DNA of 64,000 nt, taken from NCBI RefSeq assembly GCF_025421775.1, contig NZ_JAOEFX010000002.1:582075-646074 (forward strand). The letters run 5' to 3'. Positions within the stretch are counted from its first letter, which is position 1; each line of letters starts with the position of its first letter. This document shows, in pieces, positions 43,731 to 53,210 of the stretch. The notes under the pieces are model-generated. The model did not search any database. It was not told the origin of the DNA and worked only from the letters and a program-made list of their open reading frames with translations. This DNA is from Paenarthrobacter aurescens. GTDB lineage: Bacteria; Actinomycetota; Actinomycetes; Actinomycetales; Micrococcaceae. The translations under genes were made by a program, and so were the position numbers.

Positions 43731-44765
43731 TCAGGCTTCAAGGAGCGAAGCCGCGAGTCGGCTCAGTTCAGCGGATGCTTCGGCATGATTCCGGTTGGCT
43801 TCAGCCACCCGGACCACCTCGCCGATGACCAGCACGGCCGGGTTGCTGCAGCCGGTGGCTGCCGTTTCGATCGTACCGAGGTCAGCGATGGTGGTGCGCT
43901 GGCCCGGGCGGTATCCGCGTTCCACCACGGCCATGGGCATTTCCGGTGCCATCCCCGCCCGTCGCAGGCCAGCCGCCAGCTGGGGCAACGTGCCGATGCC
44001 CATCAGGACTACGATCGTCCCGCCCAGCCCGGCAAGGTGGGTGTGTTCCTTCTCCGTCAAAGGGGCGTGGCCGGAGACGACTGTGAACATGTGGCTCACC
44101 TCGCGGTGCGTCACCGGGATGCCGGCTGCGGCCGGAACGGAGATGGCGCTGGTGACACCGGAGATGACCCTTACCGGGACACCGGCAGCAACACAGGCGG
44201 CCACCTCTTCGCCGCCGCGGCCGAACACATAGGGATCGCCTCCCTTGAGCCGGACCACATTCTTGCCCAGCAGCGCAGCCTCCACCATGAGCTTCTCAAT
44301 ATCCCTCTGGGTCACCTTGTGGAGCCCGGGCTGCTTTCCAACGTCCACCAACTCGGCAGAGGTCAGGTCCGCCAGTTCCTGGTAAGGAGCCAGGCAGTCA
44401 TAAAACACGACGTCGGCATCCCGCAGGGCGTCCACGGCACCGACCGTGAGCAGGTCCAGGGCTCCCGGACCTCCACCCACCAGTGTCACATGGCCTTCGG
44501 TGCCCGGTGCGGGCTCGAAAGCCACGGGAATTCCAGCGTCCCGGCAGCGTTCCACCAGCGGCAGCCAGCCGGCCCCGCCGTCGTCCACTACCGCGACCAG
44601 AAACGGGCGCTCGGGCAGTTGGCCGTCACCTGGCACACCCTCCGGGGTGCTCAGCCGGTAGACGTTGGCCCCGGCGGTCTGATAGCGCCGCACCGCTTGG
44701 CGGGCAGACTTTTCCGATCCCGTGACAAGGATGTCACGGCCGGTGAGATCAATGGTGAGCTGCAT
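43731..44765 (-). CDS. cobA: Uroporphyrinogen-III C-methyltransferase with N-terminal CysG-like remnant
   Basis: A 344-residue protein. Residues about 90-335 are an intact SUMT/CobA methyltransferase (TLVGGGPGALDLLTVGAVDAL, VGKQPGLHKVTQRDIEKLM, VRLKGGDPYVFGRGGEE, VISGVTSAISVPAAAGIPVTH), which uses SAM to make precorrin-2 for siroheme. The first 90 residues look like a shortened precorrin-2 dehydrogenase fold (DILVTGSEKSARQAVRRY) without a clear GxGxxG, so ferrochelatase/dehydrogenase steps may be supplied elsewhere. The stop lies 12 bp before nnaR and the start 9 bp after nirB, giving the order nirB-cobA-nnaR. Confidence 0.88.
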   Translation of the reverse strand: MQLTIDLTGRDILVTGSEKSARQAVRRYQTAGANVYRLSTPEGVPGDGQLPERPFLVAVVDDGGAGWLPLVERCRDAGIPVAFEPAPGTEGHVTLVGGGPGALDLLTVGAVDALRDADVVFYDCLAPYQELADLTSAELVDVGKQPGLHKVTQRDIEKLMVEAALLGKNVVRLKGGDPYVFGRGGEEVAACVAAGVPVRVISGVTSAISVPAAAGIPVTHREVSHMFTVVSGHAPLTEKEHTHLAGLGGTIVVLMGIGTLPQLAAGLRRAGMAPEMPMAVVERGYRPGQRTTIADLGTIETAATGCSNPAVLVIGEVVRVAEANRNHAEASAELSRLAASLLEA

Positions 44766-44774
44766 GGTGGACCC

Positions 44775-47405
44775 CTAGTTTTCTGCGCCGACGGTTTGGC
44801 TGCGGACCGGGATAGTGGAAGCGATGAGCACGCCGCCCTTTTCCTCGTTGGTGGCCGGACGGATCTGGCCGCGCTCCGGAACGAAGGAAATGGACTCGTC
44901 CTTCTGGTCGGGGGCATTGACGAAGGAACGGAAACGGCGGAGACGCTCCGGATCCTTCAAAGTCTCGGCCCACTCGTCCTCGTAGGTGTCGATGTGCTTG
45001 GCCATCGCGGCTTCAAGCTCATCGGCGATGCCCAAGGAGTCGTTGACCACCACTTCTTCGACGTGCTTGATGCCGCCGTCGAGCTCTTCCTGCCAGCGAG
45101 CGGTGCGCTGGAGGCGGTCCGCGGTGCGGATGTAGTACATGAGGTAGCGGTCGATGTACTTCAGCAGGGTTTCGTCGTCCAGGTCCTTGGCGAGCAACTG
45201 GGCGTGGGCAGGAGTGGCACCACCGTTACCTCCCACGTAAAGGTTCCACCCGTCGGCCGTGGCAATCACCCCCACGTCCTTGCCGCGGGCTTCGGCACAT
45301 TCACGGGCGCAACCGGAGACACCCATCTTCAGCTTGTGGGGGCTGCGGAGGCCGCGGTAGCGCAGTTCCAGGGCGATGGCCATGGCCACCGAATCCTGAA
45401 CACCGAATCGGCACCAGGTGGAACCAACGCAGGACTTCACCGTGCGAAGGCTCTTGCCGTAGGCCTGTCCGGATTCGAAGCCGGCGTCCACCAGTTCCTT
45501 CCAGATGTCCGGCAGTTGCTCCAGGCGGGCGCCGAACATATCGATGCGCTGGCCGCCGGTGATCTTGGTGTACAGGTTGTACTTCTCAGCGACGGCCGCA
45601 ATGACGCCGAGGCCCTTGGGCGTGATCTCGCCACCCGCGATGCGGGGAACCACCGAGTAGGTGCCGTCCTTCTGCATGTTCGCCAAGGCGCGGTCGTTGG
45701 TGTCCTGCAGCGAGCCGCGGCCGGCGTCCAGGACATAGGCGGAGTGCTGGCTCGCCAGAATGGAAGCGATGGTCGGCTTGCAGATGTCGCAGCCCGCGCC
45801 GGTGCCGTACTTGGCCATGATGTCTTCGAAGGACGTGAGCTCCAGGACGCGGATGGCGTCGAACAGTTCCTGGCGGGAGAGGCTGATGTGCTCGCACAGC
45901 GCCTTGGAGACCTCAATGCCGGACTTCGTCAGTTCGCCCTCGAGGAGCTTCTTCAGCATGGGGACACAAGAACCACACTGCGTGCCGGCGCGGGTGCAGC
46001 CCTTGAGCTCGCCGAGTTCCTGGACGGGAGCGTTGCCTTCGCAGGCTCCGCATCCGTTGATGGTGTCGCGGATGGTCCCGGCCGCAACGTTGTTGCAGGA
46101 GCACAGGATCGCATCGTCTGGAAGCTCGGTCTCGGGAGCTTCGCCGCCACCCGCAGCGCTCAGGTACGCGCCCGGCTCGGCGGACAGTTCGCGGCCCAGG
46201 AGCGGGCGGAGGCTCATGTAGGGGGAAGCGTCGCCCACGAAGATGCCGCCCAGGAGGGTCTTGGCGTCGTCGGTGGTGACAATCTTCTGGTAGACACCGC
46301 GTGCGGGGTCGGCGTAGACGATTTCGAGGGAGTGCTCGGTCCGGGCAAACGCGTCGCCGAAGCTGGCAACGTCCACGCCGGACAATTTGAGCTTCGTGGC
46401 AGTGTCGAAGCCCGGGAAGGTTGCTTCGCCACCATGCAGGCGGTCGGCGACGATCTCAGCCATGGTGTTGGCGGGAGCTACGAGGCCTAGGCACATGCCT
46501 TCAAAGTTGGCCACTTCACCGATGGCCCAGATGCCGTCCACTTCGGTGGCGCAGAAATCGTTGATGACCACACCGCCGCGCTGGCCCAGGCTGAAGAGCT
46601 GCTCTTCGCCTTCAGCCGCGCGGAAGAGGTCGTCGCGGGGCCTGACACCGATGGCCACGATCACGAGGTCGGCATCGATGGTGCGTCCGTCAGCCATGAG
46701 GACACCGGTGACCTGGCCGTCGTCGTCCGTTACTACCTCTGAAGGGAAGACGCCGCCGTGGACTTCGAAGCCCTTGGCTTCAATCAGCCGACCGAGGGCC
46801 TGGCCTGCGCCTTCGTCCAACTGGGTGTTCATGAGCCAGGGCGAGCCGTTGATGACGATCGGGGTAGCGCCCAGCTGCTCGGTGCCGGCCGCGGACTCGA
46901 GCCCCAGCAGTCCACCACCGATGGTGACGGCGTTGACCTTGCGTCCCAGCTTCCCAGTCAGCTCGGCGATGGCCTTGTTGATGGCCCAGACGTCTTCGAG
47001 CGTCCGGTAAACGTGGGTGTGTTCTGCGCCGGGGATGGGAAGCCGGGCTGCATCCGAACCCGAAGCGACCACCAGATGGTCGTAGTCGTACTTGTTTCCG
47101 GCAGCCGTGAGGACGCTCTTGGCAGCGGAGTCGATCTTGACGGCGCGCTCGCCGGTCTTGAGGGTCAGTGCCTCGTGGTCCCACATGGACGCGTCGCCCA
47201 GGGTGAGGTCCACGCCGGTTTCCGTGAGGGCCTTGCTCAGCGCCACACGGTCGTAGGGGAGGTGGGCCTCTTCGGTCAGCACCGTAACCTGCCAACCTTC
47301 AAGTCCGCGATTGAACATGGCATCGGCGAAACGGTGGGCAGCGGGGCCGCCTCCGACCACCACGATGCGGCGCGGGTTCTCTGTACTTGAAGTGTGTCCG
47401 GTCAC
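44775..47405 (-). CDS. nirB: Nitrite reductase [NAD(P)H] large subunit NirB
   Basis: An 876-residue multidomain enzyme for assimilatory nitrite reduction to ammonium. FAD/NAD domains come first (RIVVVGGGPAAHRFADAM, GIWAIGEVANF-like IWAIGEVANFEG). A BFD-type [2Fe-2S] domain follows (CSCNNVAAGTIRDTINGCG, CTRAGTQCGSC). The siroheme/[4Fe-4S] ligands are SCVGSTWCRFG (CX5C) and SGCARECAEARG (CX3C). Electrons pass FAD to siroheme. GTG 47405 has AAAGG upstream. The gene is divergent from nirD, which is unusual, since NirD is normally the next gene in the same direction. A GlnR-like repeat lies about 70 bp upstream. Confidence 0.96.
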   Translation of the reverse strand: MTGHTSSTENPRRIVVVGGGPAAHRFADAMFNRGLEGWQVTVLTEEAHLPYDRVALSKALTETGVDLTLGDASMWDHEALTLKTGERAVKIDSAAKSVLTAAGNKYDYDHLVVASGSDAARLPIPGAEHTHVYRTLEDVWAINKAIAELTGKLGRKVNAVTIGGGLLGLESAAGTEQLGATPIVINGSPWLMNTQLDEGAGQALGRLIEAKGFEVHGGVFPSEVVTDDDGQVTGVLMADGRTIDADLVIVAIGVRPRDDLFRAAEGEEQLFSLGQRGGVVINDFCATEVDGIWAIGEVANFEGMCLGLVAPANTMAEIVADRLHGGEATFPGFDTATKLKLSGVDVASFGDAFARTEHSLEIVYADPARGVYQKIVTTDDAKTLLGGIFVGDASPYMSLRPLLGRELSAEPGAYLSAAGGGEAPETELPDDAILCSCNNVAAGTIRDTINGCGACEGNAPVQELGELKGCTRAGTQCGSCVPMLKKLLEGELTKSGIEVSKALCEHISLSRQELFDAIRVLELTSFEDIMAKYGTGAGCDICKPTIASILASQHSAYVLDAGRGSLQDTNDRALANMQKDGTYSVVPRIAGGEITPKGLGVIAAVAEKYNLYTKITGGQRIDMFGARLEQLPDIWKELVDAGFESGQAYGKSLRTVKSCVGSTWCRFGVQDSVAMAIALELRYRGLRSPHKLKMGVSGCARECAEARGKDVGVIATADGWNLYVGGNGGATPAHAQLLAKDLDDETLLKYIDRYLMYYIRTADRLQRTARWQEELDGGIKHVEEVVVNDSLGIADELEAAMAKHIDTYEDEWAETLKDPERLRRFRSFVNAPDQKDESISFVPERGQIRPATNEEKGGVLIASTIPVRSQTVGAEN

Positions 47406-47472
47406 TGGTGGGCCTTTCGCAGATGTTGCAGACGGATCTCCGCAACTTGTGCTTCCAGCCTAGGGACGGGCA

Positions 47473-47510
47473 GTTTCGCTTCAGTTTCCCTTATGTTTCG
47501 TGATCTTAAC
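47473..47510 (-). promoter_or_regulatory. GlnR-like box upstream of nirB, four 11-bp-phased pentamers
   Basis: On the minus strand the sequence runs GTTAA-N6-GAAAC-N6-GAAAC-N6-GAAAC, with starts at 47510, 47499, 47488 and 47477. A further GTGAT sits one period upstream (47517-47521). The actinobacterial GlnR consensus is gTnAC-N6-GaAAC in repeats, so the phase and the GAAAC half-sites match. The site lies about 70 bp upstream of the nirB start and 177 bp upstream of the nirD start on the other strand, where it could act on either gene. Confidence 0.62.
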
Positions 47511-47686
47511 TTCTGCATCACAAAGGCATTTCGTGAGGCGTGAGGTCTCTTTTACCCGTTGGACACAAACGCGCACCCCCGATGAAACACCCCCGGCCTA
47601 GCGTGGAGGAGTGGCCGCAAGCGTGGCCCGGTCCGGGGGAGCGACGGCGGAAATGCCAGCACCCGGACACAGTGAGAGGGGCTGAA

Positions 47687-48049
47687 ATGACCGTAATTCT
47701 GGACCGTGCCGAGGACCTGACCGCCACCGCCACCTGGCACCCTGTTTGCCCGGTGGATGAACTCGAACTGGCCTGGGGTGAAGCTGCGCTGATTGCCGGC
47801 CGTCAGGTTGCGCTGTTCCGCACCGCGCCCACCGAGGTCTACGCCGTCGCACAGCAGGACCCGGCGACGCTCGCCAACGTCATGGCGCGTGGCATCATTG
47901 GATCCCGCGGAAGCCGGCCGACCATAGCGTCGCCGCTGCACAAAGAGGTCTACGACCTTGAAACCGGTGAATGCTTCACCAATCCGGACCTCAAACTCGA
48001 GGCTTTTGCCACGCGCTTGGTGGACGGCTTCATCGAGGTTGAACTCTAG
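47687..48049 (+). CDS. nirD: Nitrite reductase small subunit NirD
   Basis: A 120-residue Rieske-fold subunit. It has no Cys-His cluster ligands (as is normal for NirD) and shows WHPVCPVDELELAWGEAAL, GRQVALFRTAPTEVYAVA, and IASPLHKEVYDLETGECF at the position of the second cluster loop. ATG 47687 follows GAGAGGGG. The longer in-frame extension is not needed. It is transcribed away from nirB, with a shared 281-bp intergenic region. Convergent with the phosphosugar mutase gene, whose stop is 5 bp away. Confidence 0.88.
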   Translation: MTVILDRAEDLTATATWHPVCPVDELELAWGEAALIAGRQVALFRTAPTEVYAVAQQDPATLANVMARGIIGSRGSRPTIASPLHKEVYDLETGECFTNPDLKLEAFATRLVDGFIEVEL

Positions 48050-48054
48050 GTTTC

Positions 48055-49800
48055 CTACAAACCCAGCGCTTCGCGGACATCCCTGAGGACATCGTCCAGG
48101 GATGTCCGTGCTGCTTGGCGGGCGTCGGGTAGTTCCGCCGCGGACTCCACGGGCTGGATGACTTCCAGATAGCACTTGAGCTTGGGCTCCGTGCCGCTGG
48201 GACGGATGATCACGCGGCTTTGGTCCCGGGTCAGATACAGCAAGCCGTCGGTGGGCGGCAGGGCTTCGCTGCCTTCGGCAAGGTCGGTGAAGACCTCGAC
48301 GGCGGAGCCTCCGAACGCTTCGGGCGGGTTGACCCGGAGCCGGTTCATCATGGCGTCCAAGAGGCCCAAATCCGCCACCCGGATGCTGAGCTGGTCGCTC
48401 GCGTGCAATCCGTGCACCAAGTACAAGTCATCCAAGGTGTCGAAGATCGTCCTGCCCTCTGCTTTTGCGGCTGCCGCCAGTTCCGCGATCAGGACAGCGG
48501 CTGAGATGCCATCCTTGTCGCGGACCAGTTCAGGCGCCACACAGTAGCCCAGCGCTTCCTCGTACCCGTACGTCAGGCCTGGTACGCGGGAAATCCATTT
48601 GAAGCCCGTGAGGGTTTCCTCATGGGCGTAGCCTGCCGCTGCGGCGATCCGCGAGAGCAGTCGCGAGGACACGATCGAGTTGGCGAAGACGCCTGTCTGC
48701 GGCTCGTCCCCGGCAGCGGCGGCCATGCGCGCCACGACGTGAGCGCCCAGCAGCGCCCCCACTTCGTCGCCCCTGAGCATCCGCCAGGCACCCGTGGCGG
48801 GATCCAAGGCAGCAACCGCGGCCCGATCGGCGTCGGGATCGTTGGCCAGGACGATGTCCGCACCCGAGTCCGCGGCAGCCGCGAGAGCCAGGTCCAGTGC
48901 GCCGGGCTCTTCCGGGTTGGGGAAAGCGACGGTGGGGAAGTCCGGGTCCGGCTGTGCCTGTTCGGCAACCAGAGTTACGTCGCTGAACCCCGCAGCAGTC
49001 AGGACAGCGACGGCGGTTTCGCCGCCGACACCGTGCATGGGAGTCAGGACGATCTTGAGGTCCCGCGCGGGAAAGTGTTCCCGATCCACCAGGCCAGCCA
49101 TGGCGGTTTCATAATCCGAGGCGATGGACGTCGGCAACACCGACCAGCCGGTGTCCGCCAGTTCAATCGAATCCAACGTGCCCACAGCCTCGATCTTTGC
49201 CGCGATCCCGGCGTCGTAGGGCGCCACGATCTGCGAACCGCGGCCGCTTTCGGAGACAGCGTGCCGCCCCAAATAGACCTTGTAACCGTTGTCCTGCGGA
49301 GGGTTATGGCTCGCTGTGACCATCACGCCGCCGTCGCAATCCAGGTTCCTGACCGCGTAGGCGAGCAACGGCGTCGGAAGTGCCGCCGGCATCAGGAACG
49401 TCTCGATGCCCGCGGCGGTGAAGATGGCCGCAGTCTCTTCCGCGAAAATGTCCGAGTTGTAGCGTGCATCAAAGCCGACGACGGCGCGCGGCTGGGTTCC
49501 CGGCGCAGCTGAGGCTACCGCCTCGGTGAGGAAGGCCGCCAAGCCTGCCGCAGCCCGGCGGACCACGACGCGGTTCATCCGGTTGGGGCCCGGGCCGAGC
49601 GCCGCACGGAGGCCTGCTGTGCCGAACTGAAGCGTGCCGTTGAAGCTGTCGTTCAGTTCCTGGGCCGCTGCCGCGTCACCGCCGCCGGCCAGGTCGGCGA
49701 GCTCCACCAGAGCGGCCGCCGTCGCCGGGTCCGGGTCTTGGGAGGCCCAGTGGCGGGCGTCGGTGATCAGCTGTTCAAATGCGGCATCGCTGGATGTCAT
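48055..49800 (-). CDS. pmmB: Phospho-sugar mutase (PmmB-like phosphomannomutase/phosphoglucomutase)
   Basis: A 581-residue alpha-D-phosphohexomutase. The phosphoserine is S164 in VMVTASHNPPQDNGYKVYLG, the metal loop is NDPDADRAAVAAL, the sugar-binding region is EALGYCVAPELVRDKDGI, and the phosphate loop RPSGTEPKLKCYLEV is near the C-terminus. It is the family called PmmB in Mycobacterium, which lies next to deoD there. ATG 49800 is chosen by homology; the TTG at 49839 would add 13 residues. It may interconvert ribose/deoxyribose-1-phosphate and -5-phosphate or hexose phosphates. The mutase specificity is not readable. Confidence 0.9.
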   Translation of the reverse strand: MTSSDAAFEQLITDARHWASQDPDPATAAALVELADLAGGGDAAAAQELNDSFNGTLQFGTAGLRAALGPGPNRMNRVVVRRAAAGLAAFLTEAVASAAPGTQPRAVVGFDARYNSDIFAEETAAIFTAAGIETFLMPAALPTPLLAYAVRNLDCDGGVMVTASHNPPQDNGYKVYLGRHAVSESGRGSQIVAPYDAGIAAKIEAVGTLDSIELADTGWSVLPTSIASDYETAMAGLVDREHFPARDLKIVLTPMHGVGGETAVAVLTAAGFSDVTLVAEQAQPDPDFPTVAFPNPEEPGALDLALAAAADSGADIVLANDPDADRAAVAALDPATGAWRMLRGDEVGALLGAHVVARMAAAAGDEPQTGVFANSIVSSRLLSRIAAAAGYAHEETLTGFKWISRVPGLTYGYEEALGYCVAPELVRDKDGISAAVLIAELAAAAKAEGRTIFDTLDDLYLVHGLHASDQLSIRVADLGLLDAMMNRLRVNPPEAFGGSAVEVFTDLAEGSEALPPTDGLLYLTRDQSRVIIRPSGTEPKLKCYLEVIQPVESAAELPDARQAARTSLDDVLRDVREALGL

Positions 49801-49902
49801 AGGGACAAAACTATCCTCAAATGGAGGACTCAGAGGCAACGTGGGGTGGGATCCCGACCCTGACAGTGGTCTTAATGGGTGGAATCCCGCCCCTCGACGG
49901 CC

Positions 49903-51516
49903 TTAAAGTGCTCGCGTCCGGACGGTGAAGTCCGTGTCGCCGTCAATGCTGAATGCTGAAGACCCCGTGGCATCCCAGTCCGGGAAGAACGTGTCCGAGA
50001 TAACGGCCACACCGTCCTGGGCGAACACTTCCACGGAGGAGGAGTCCAGGAGAATCCCGAGACGCACGGTGTTGTCCGAGGCCGGCAGCGTCACCTCGTG
50101 GTACGGGCTGAATTTCTCCGAAAAGTTGGTGGTTCCGGCCTTTGAACGGTCTACCTTCACCGTGTGTGTTTCCTTGTCGTAGGAGATGCGCAGGCCGGTG
50201 TTGCCGTCGGCGGACTGGCGGAGGTGGACTCCTGCCTCCCGTGCCGAGGTCAGGTCCATGTCCAGCTCGATCATTTGGGCGCGGCCCGTGAAGTCCTGGC
50301 CAAGGTCCTGCTGCGAGGAGCCGACGGTGAGGTTCTTGCTCTTCACTTCACCTGGGCGTTCCAGCGTCTCCCGCGCTGCGCCCGCTATGGCCGACCGCAA
50401 CTCAAGCCGTTTCGCGCCGCGAACCAACGTGAGCTCGCGGGGAATTGCCATGGCGCCCCGCCACGGTGTGGTGGGTACATGCTGGGCGTAGTCCCAGTTG
50501 CCCATCCAGCCGAGAAGCACTGGCTTGTCCCCGGGCGCGCCGGAGATGGAGTTCGCCGCGTAGTAGTCGGCGCCATGGTCCAGCCATTGGGATTCGTTGA
50601 GTGGGGCATCAGGTGCGGCCGCGTTTTCGGCTGTGAAGTGCGTTCCGTCGAACTCGCCCACAAAGTACTGCATGCCCGAACCACCGGCGATGCCACCGGG
50701 GTTGATGCTCAGCAGCATGACCCACTTCTTCGCGGTGGAGTCCTCCACATCCATCAGGAGGAGTTCCGGTACTTCCCAGAGCCCTCCCTGCGCGCCGGCG
50801 CCGGAGAAGTCACTCAGGTAGTCCCAGTGGAGCAGGTCCGTGGATTTGAACAGCTTGACCACTTGGGCGTCGGCCACCACTGTGGTCATCACCCAGTACC
50901 GGCCGGGCTCGTACCAGGTGATCTTGGGGTCGCGGAAGTTGTTGTTGGTGGGTGCGAGGTTCAGGATGGGGTTGCCCCGGTACTTCTGCCAGGTGGCTCC
51001 CTGGTCCAGGCTGAAGGCCACCGACTGCGCTTGGGCACCTTGGGGGAGTGCGCCGTTCTTGCCATAGGCACTGGTGTAGAGGGCGACCATGGGTGGGTTC
51101 CCGGCTGAGCCAAGACCGGAGGCGTTGTTGGTATCCATCACGATGCAGCCGGAAAAGATCTCTTCCTCGAGGCTCGCCTCCAAGGCCACGGGCTGCTGTT
51201 CCCAGTGGATCAGGTCCTTGCTGGTGGAGTGGCCCCAGGACATGTTGCCCCACGAGTTTCCACGCGGGTTGTACTGGTAGAACGCGTGATAGGTCCCGTC
51301 GTGATAGACCAGCCCGTTGGGGTCGTTGAGCCAGTTCTTTTCAGCTGTCAGGTGGACCACGGGCCGCCACGGATCCGAAGCGGTGGGTGCCGGACCCGCC
51401 GGGGTGGGGGCCGGCGTCGGGCTGGCCGTGCAGGAAGCGGCAGAAAAGGCGACCACGACGGCGGCACTTGCGGCCAGCATTTGGCGGCGGGACAGGGGGG
51501 GGTTGGGATAAGTCAT
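49903..51516 (-). CDS. GH32 family fructan hydrolase, exported lipoprotein
   Basis: A 537-residue beta-fructosidase. The catalytic triad is visible: nucleophile D65 in NWLNDPNGL, D196 in NNFRDPKITW, and acid/base E248 in WEVPELL. A C-terminal beta-sandwich follows. The N-terminus (SRRQMLAASAAVVV ... AFSAASC) has a twin-arginine motif and a lipobox-like cysteine at C29, so it is probably a Tat-exported lipoprotein. It is a levanase/exo-inulinase/invertase-type enzyme cutting fructan or sucrose outside the cell. ATG 51516 is chosen; the upstream extension lacks a signal. It follows the levansucrase gene by 95 bp on the same strand. Confidence 0.9.
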   Translation of the reverse strand: MTYPNPPLSRRQMLAASAAVVVAFSAASCTASPTPAPTPAGPAPTASDPWRPVVHLTAEKNWLNDPNGLVYHDGTYHAFYQYNPRGNSWGNMSWGHSTSKDLIHWEQQPVALEASLEEEIFSGCIVMDTNNASGLGSAGNPPMVALYTSAYGKNGALPQGAQAQSVAFSLDQGATWQKYRGNPILNLAPTNNNFRDPKITWYEPGRYWVMTTVVADAQVVKLFKSTDLLHWDYLSDFSGAGAQGGLWEVPELLLMDVEDSTAKKWVMLLSINPGGIAGGSGMQYFVGEFDGTHFTAENAAAPDAPLNESQWLDHGADYYAANSISGAPGDKPVLLGWMGNWDYAQHVPTTPWRGAMAIPRELTLVRGAKRLELRSAIAGAARETLERPGEVKSKNLTVGSSQQDLGQDFTGRAQMIELDMDLTSAREAGVHLRQSADGNTGLRISYDKETHTVKVDRSKAGTTNFSEKFSPYHEVTLPASDNTVRLGILLDSSSVEVFAQDGVAVISDTFFPDWDATGSSAFSIDGDTDFTVRTRAL

Positions 51517-51611
51517 GGGGAGGAATCCTGAAGGGGTTGGGGGTTGGCAGGGGTGCCGGCTCTCCTGGAGCCAACACCCCTGCCGTGGCCTCACGGCCAG
51601 GGTGTTACGGC

Positions 51612-53210
51612 CTACTTGTAGTGGCCTTCGCCGCCAACGCGGACGTTGGTGGGCAGGTAGCCGAACGGGCCGAGCCCGTTCTTGCCGAAGCTGCGGTCAA
51701 CCTGGGTCACGCCGCCCTTGAAGTTCATCTTCACGGTGGGTGACAGGGAGCCGCCGCGGACGCCGTCCACGTTGTCGATGAACGACTGGACGAGGCCGCC
51801 CGGCTGCACGTAGTGCGAGTAGGCCTGGAACTGGCGGCCGTTCTGCCGTGGGTCCGGACCCTCAGGCGCGTTCGCCTGCATGTTCAGGTCTGTGGGGGAG
51901 CCAAGAGCCAGGCCGCTGTTGTTGACGGGCTGGTAGTCGGACCGGACGCCGTTTCCGACGAATCCGTACACGCCGTCGGGACCGCGCATTCCATCCGCAT
52001 ACGTGAATTGGTGGCTGATGGTGAACAGGTAGTACTTGTTCTTGCCGTTCTCGTTCTGGATGAAGATCTGCGGACGCTCAGTCTGGTCGTTGACGCAGTT
52101 GGCGGACAGGATCGGTGGAAGGAAGCTCCACTTGGTCAGGTCCTTGTTGTCTGCCACAGCCAGGCCCACGTTGGCGGTCTGGTACCAAGCACCGGTGCTG
52201 TTGACCTGGGCCACGGTTTCGGCGTTGGGATCGCCAGGCTGGTAGCCGAGGTCTTCCTGCTTGCACTTGTAGGAGCCGCGGGTGCCGCCGGTGTTGCCTT
52301 CGAAGACCATGAAGGTCTTGCCCGGGTGTGCCGGATCCGCGAAGGTGTACGGGTCACGGAATGCGAAGCCCGGGTTCTGGGCCTTGTTCTGGTAGAGCTT
52401 CCCGTCCGGTTCCAGCAGCTTGGTGTGCTGGAAGCCATCGAAGGTCACGCCGTTCTGGTTCGCGTGGATATTCCCCAAGGCCTTGGCGATGGCTGCGTCA
52501 GGGGCAATGCCTCCGCCGCCTGCATTGCGCTCGGCGACGTCGTAGAACGTAGTGGCCGTGTAGAAGACGTTGATCTTGTTGCCCTGCATGAGGCGCGTGG
52601 AACCGGACCATTCCGTGTTGCCGATGGACGTGTTGTCCAGGAACAGGTGTCCGCCGTAGTTCCACTTGTCCTTGGCAGGATCGGCGTTGGTCTTCCGGAA
52701 GAAGTAGCCGATGCGGGCGTTCCAGTGGCGCTGGTCGAATCCATAACCCGCATGCCGGTCAGCAACCAGGGAGAAGATGACGTCCCAGCCCTTGTAGCTG
52801 ATCTGGTTGGCGTTCTCGTCCGTCAGGGACCAGGTGTCCCAGACCCAGACGTCGTCGTTCATGGCCGGGAAGTCTTTGGGGATTTCCGGCATGGTGACGT
52901 TGGGGCTCATGGAGTTCTGGCCGGGGGCAACGTTGGGGTTGCTCTGGGCCATGATTTGCTTGGCGTCGGCTCGCGTCCACTTGGACGTGAAGTCTGCTGC
53001 CGGATCGTAGGCCTGCTGCGTATGGGTGGTTGGCAGCGGGAAGCCGGGCGTGGGTGCCGGCATGGTGCTCGACGGCGGGTCGGCCGGCAGGTTTGCCTGC
53101 GCAGCCGGCGTGACCAGCAGGATGCTGCCTGCCACGCTGGCTGCCGCTGCGACGGCTACTGCCCGTCGCAGACGGCGGCGTGGCCTTGGAGGGATTGAGT
53201 GCGTGTTCAT
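51612..53210 (-). CDS. GH68 levansucrase/fructosyltransferase, secreted
   Basis: A 532-residue secreted enzyme transferring fructose from sucrose to fructan or water. The signal peptide ends near residue 39 (TPAAQA) after a basic arginine-rich start. The catalytic residues are D125 in VWVWDTWSL, D286 in FAFRDPYTF and E378 in NDQTERPQIF, at the normal GH68 positions. The sequence is closer to Gram-positive actinobacterial levansucrases than to SacB. ATG at 53210 is the likely start. The two operators and about 500 bp of intergenic DNA lie upstream. With the GH32 enzyme it forms a fructan make-and-use cassette. Confidence 0.92.
   Translation of the reverse strand: MNTHSIPPRPRRRLRRAVAVAAAASVAGSILLVTPAAQANLPADPPSSTMPAPTPGFPLPTTHTQQAYDPAADFTSKWTRADAKQIMAQSNPNVAPGQNSMSPNVTMPEIPKDFPAMNDDVWVWDTWSLTDENANQISYKGWDVIFSLVADRHAGYGFDQRHWNARIGYFFRKTNADPAKDKWNYGGHLFLDNTSIGNTEWSGSTRLMQGNKINVFYTATTFYDVAERNAGGGGIAPDAAIAKALGNIHANQNGVTFDGFQHTKLLEPDGKLYQNKAQNPGFAFRDPYTFADPAHPGKTFMVFEGNTGGTRGSYKCKQEDLGYQPGDPNAETVAQVNSTGAWYQTANVGLAVADNKDLTKWSFLPPILSANCVNDQTERPQIFIQNENGKNKYYLFTISHQFTYADGMRGPDGVYGFVGNGVRSDYQPVNNSGLALGSPTDLNMQANAPEGPDPRQNGRQFQAYSHYVQPGGLVQSFIDNVDGVRGGSLSPTVKMNFKGGVTQVDRSFGKNGLGPFGYLPTNVRVGGEGHYK

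Noticed and set aside
42534..46490. 1318-residue open frame on the plus strand
   Set aside because: It lies opposite nirB, cobA and nnaR, whose motifs are unmistakable. It is a GC-skew shadow with G/H/Q/R-rich, low-hydrophobic-order composition.
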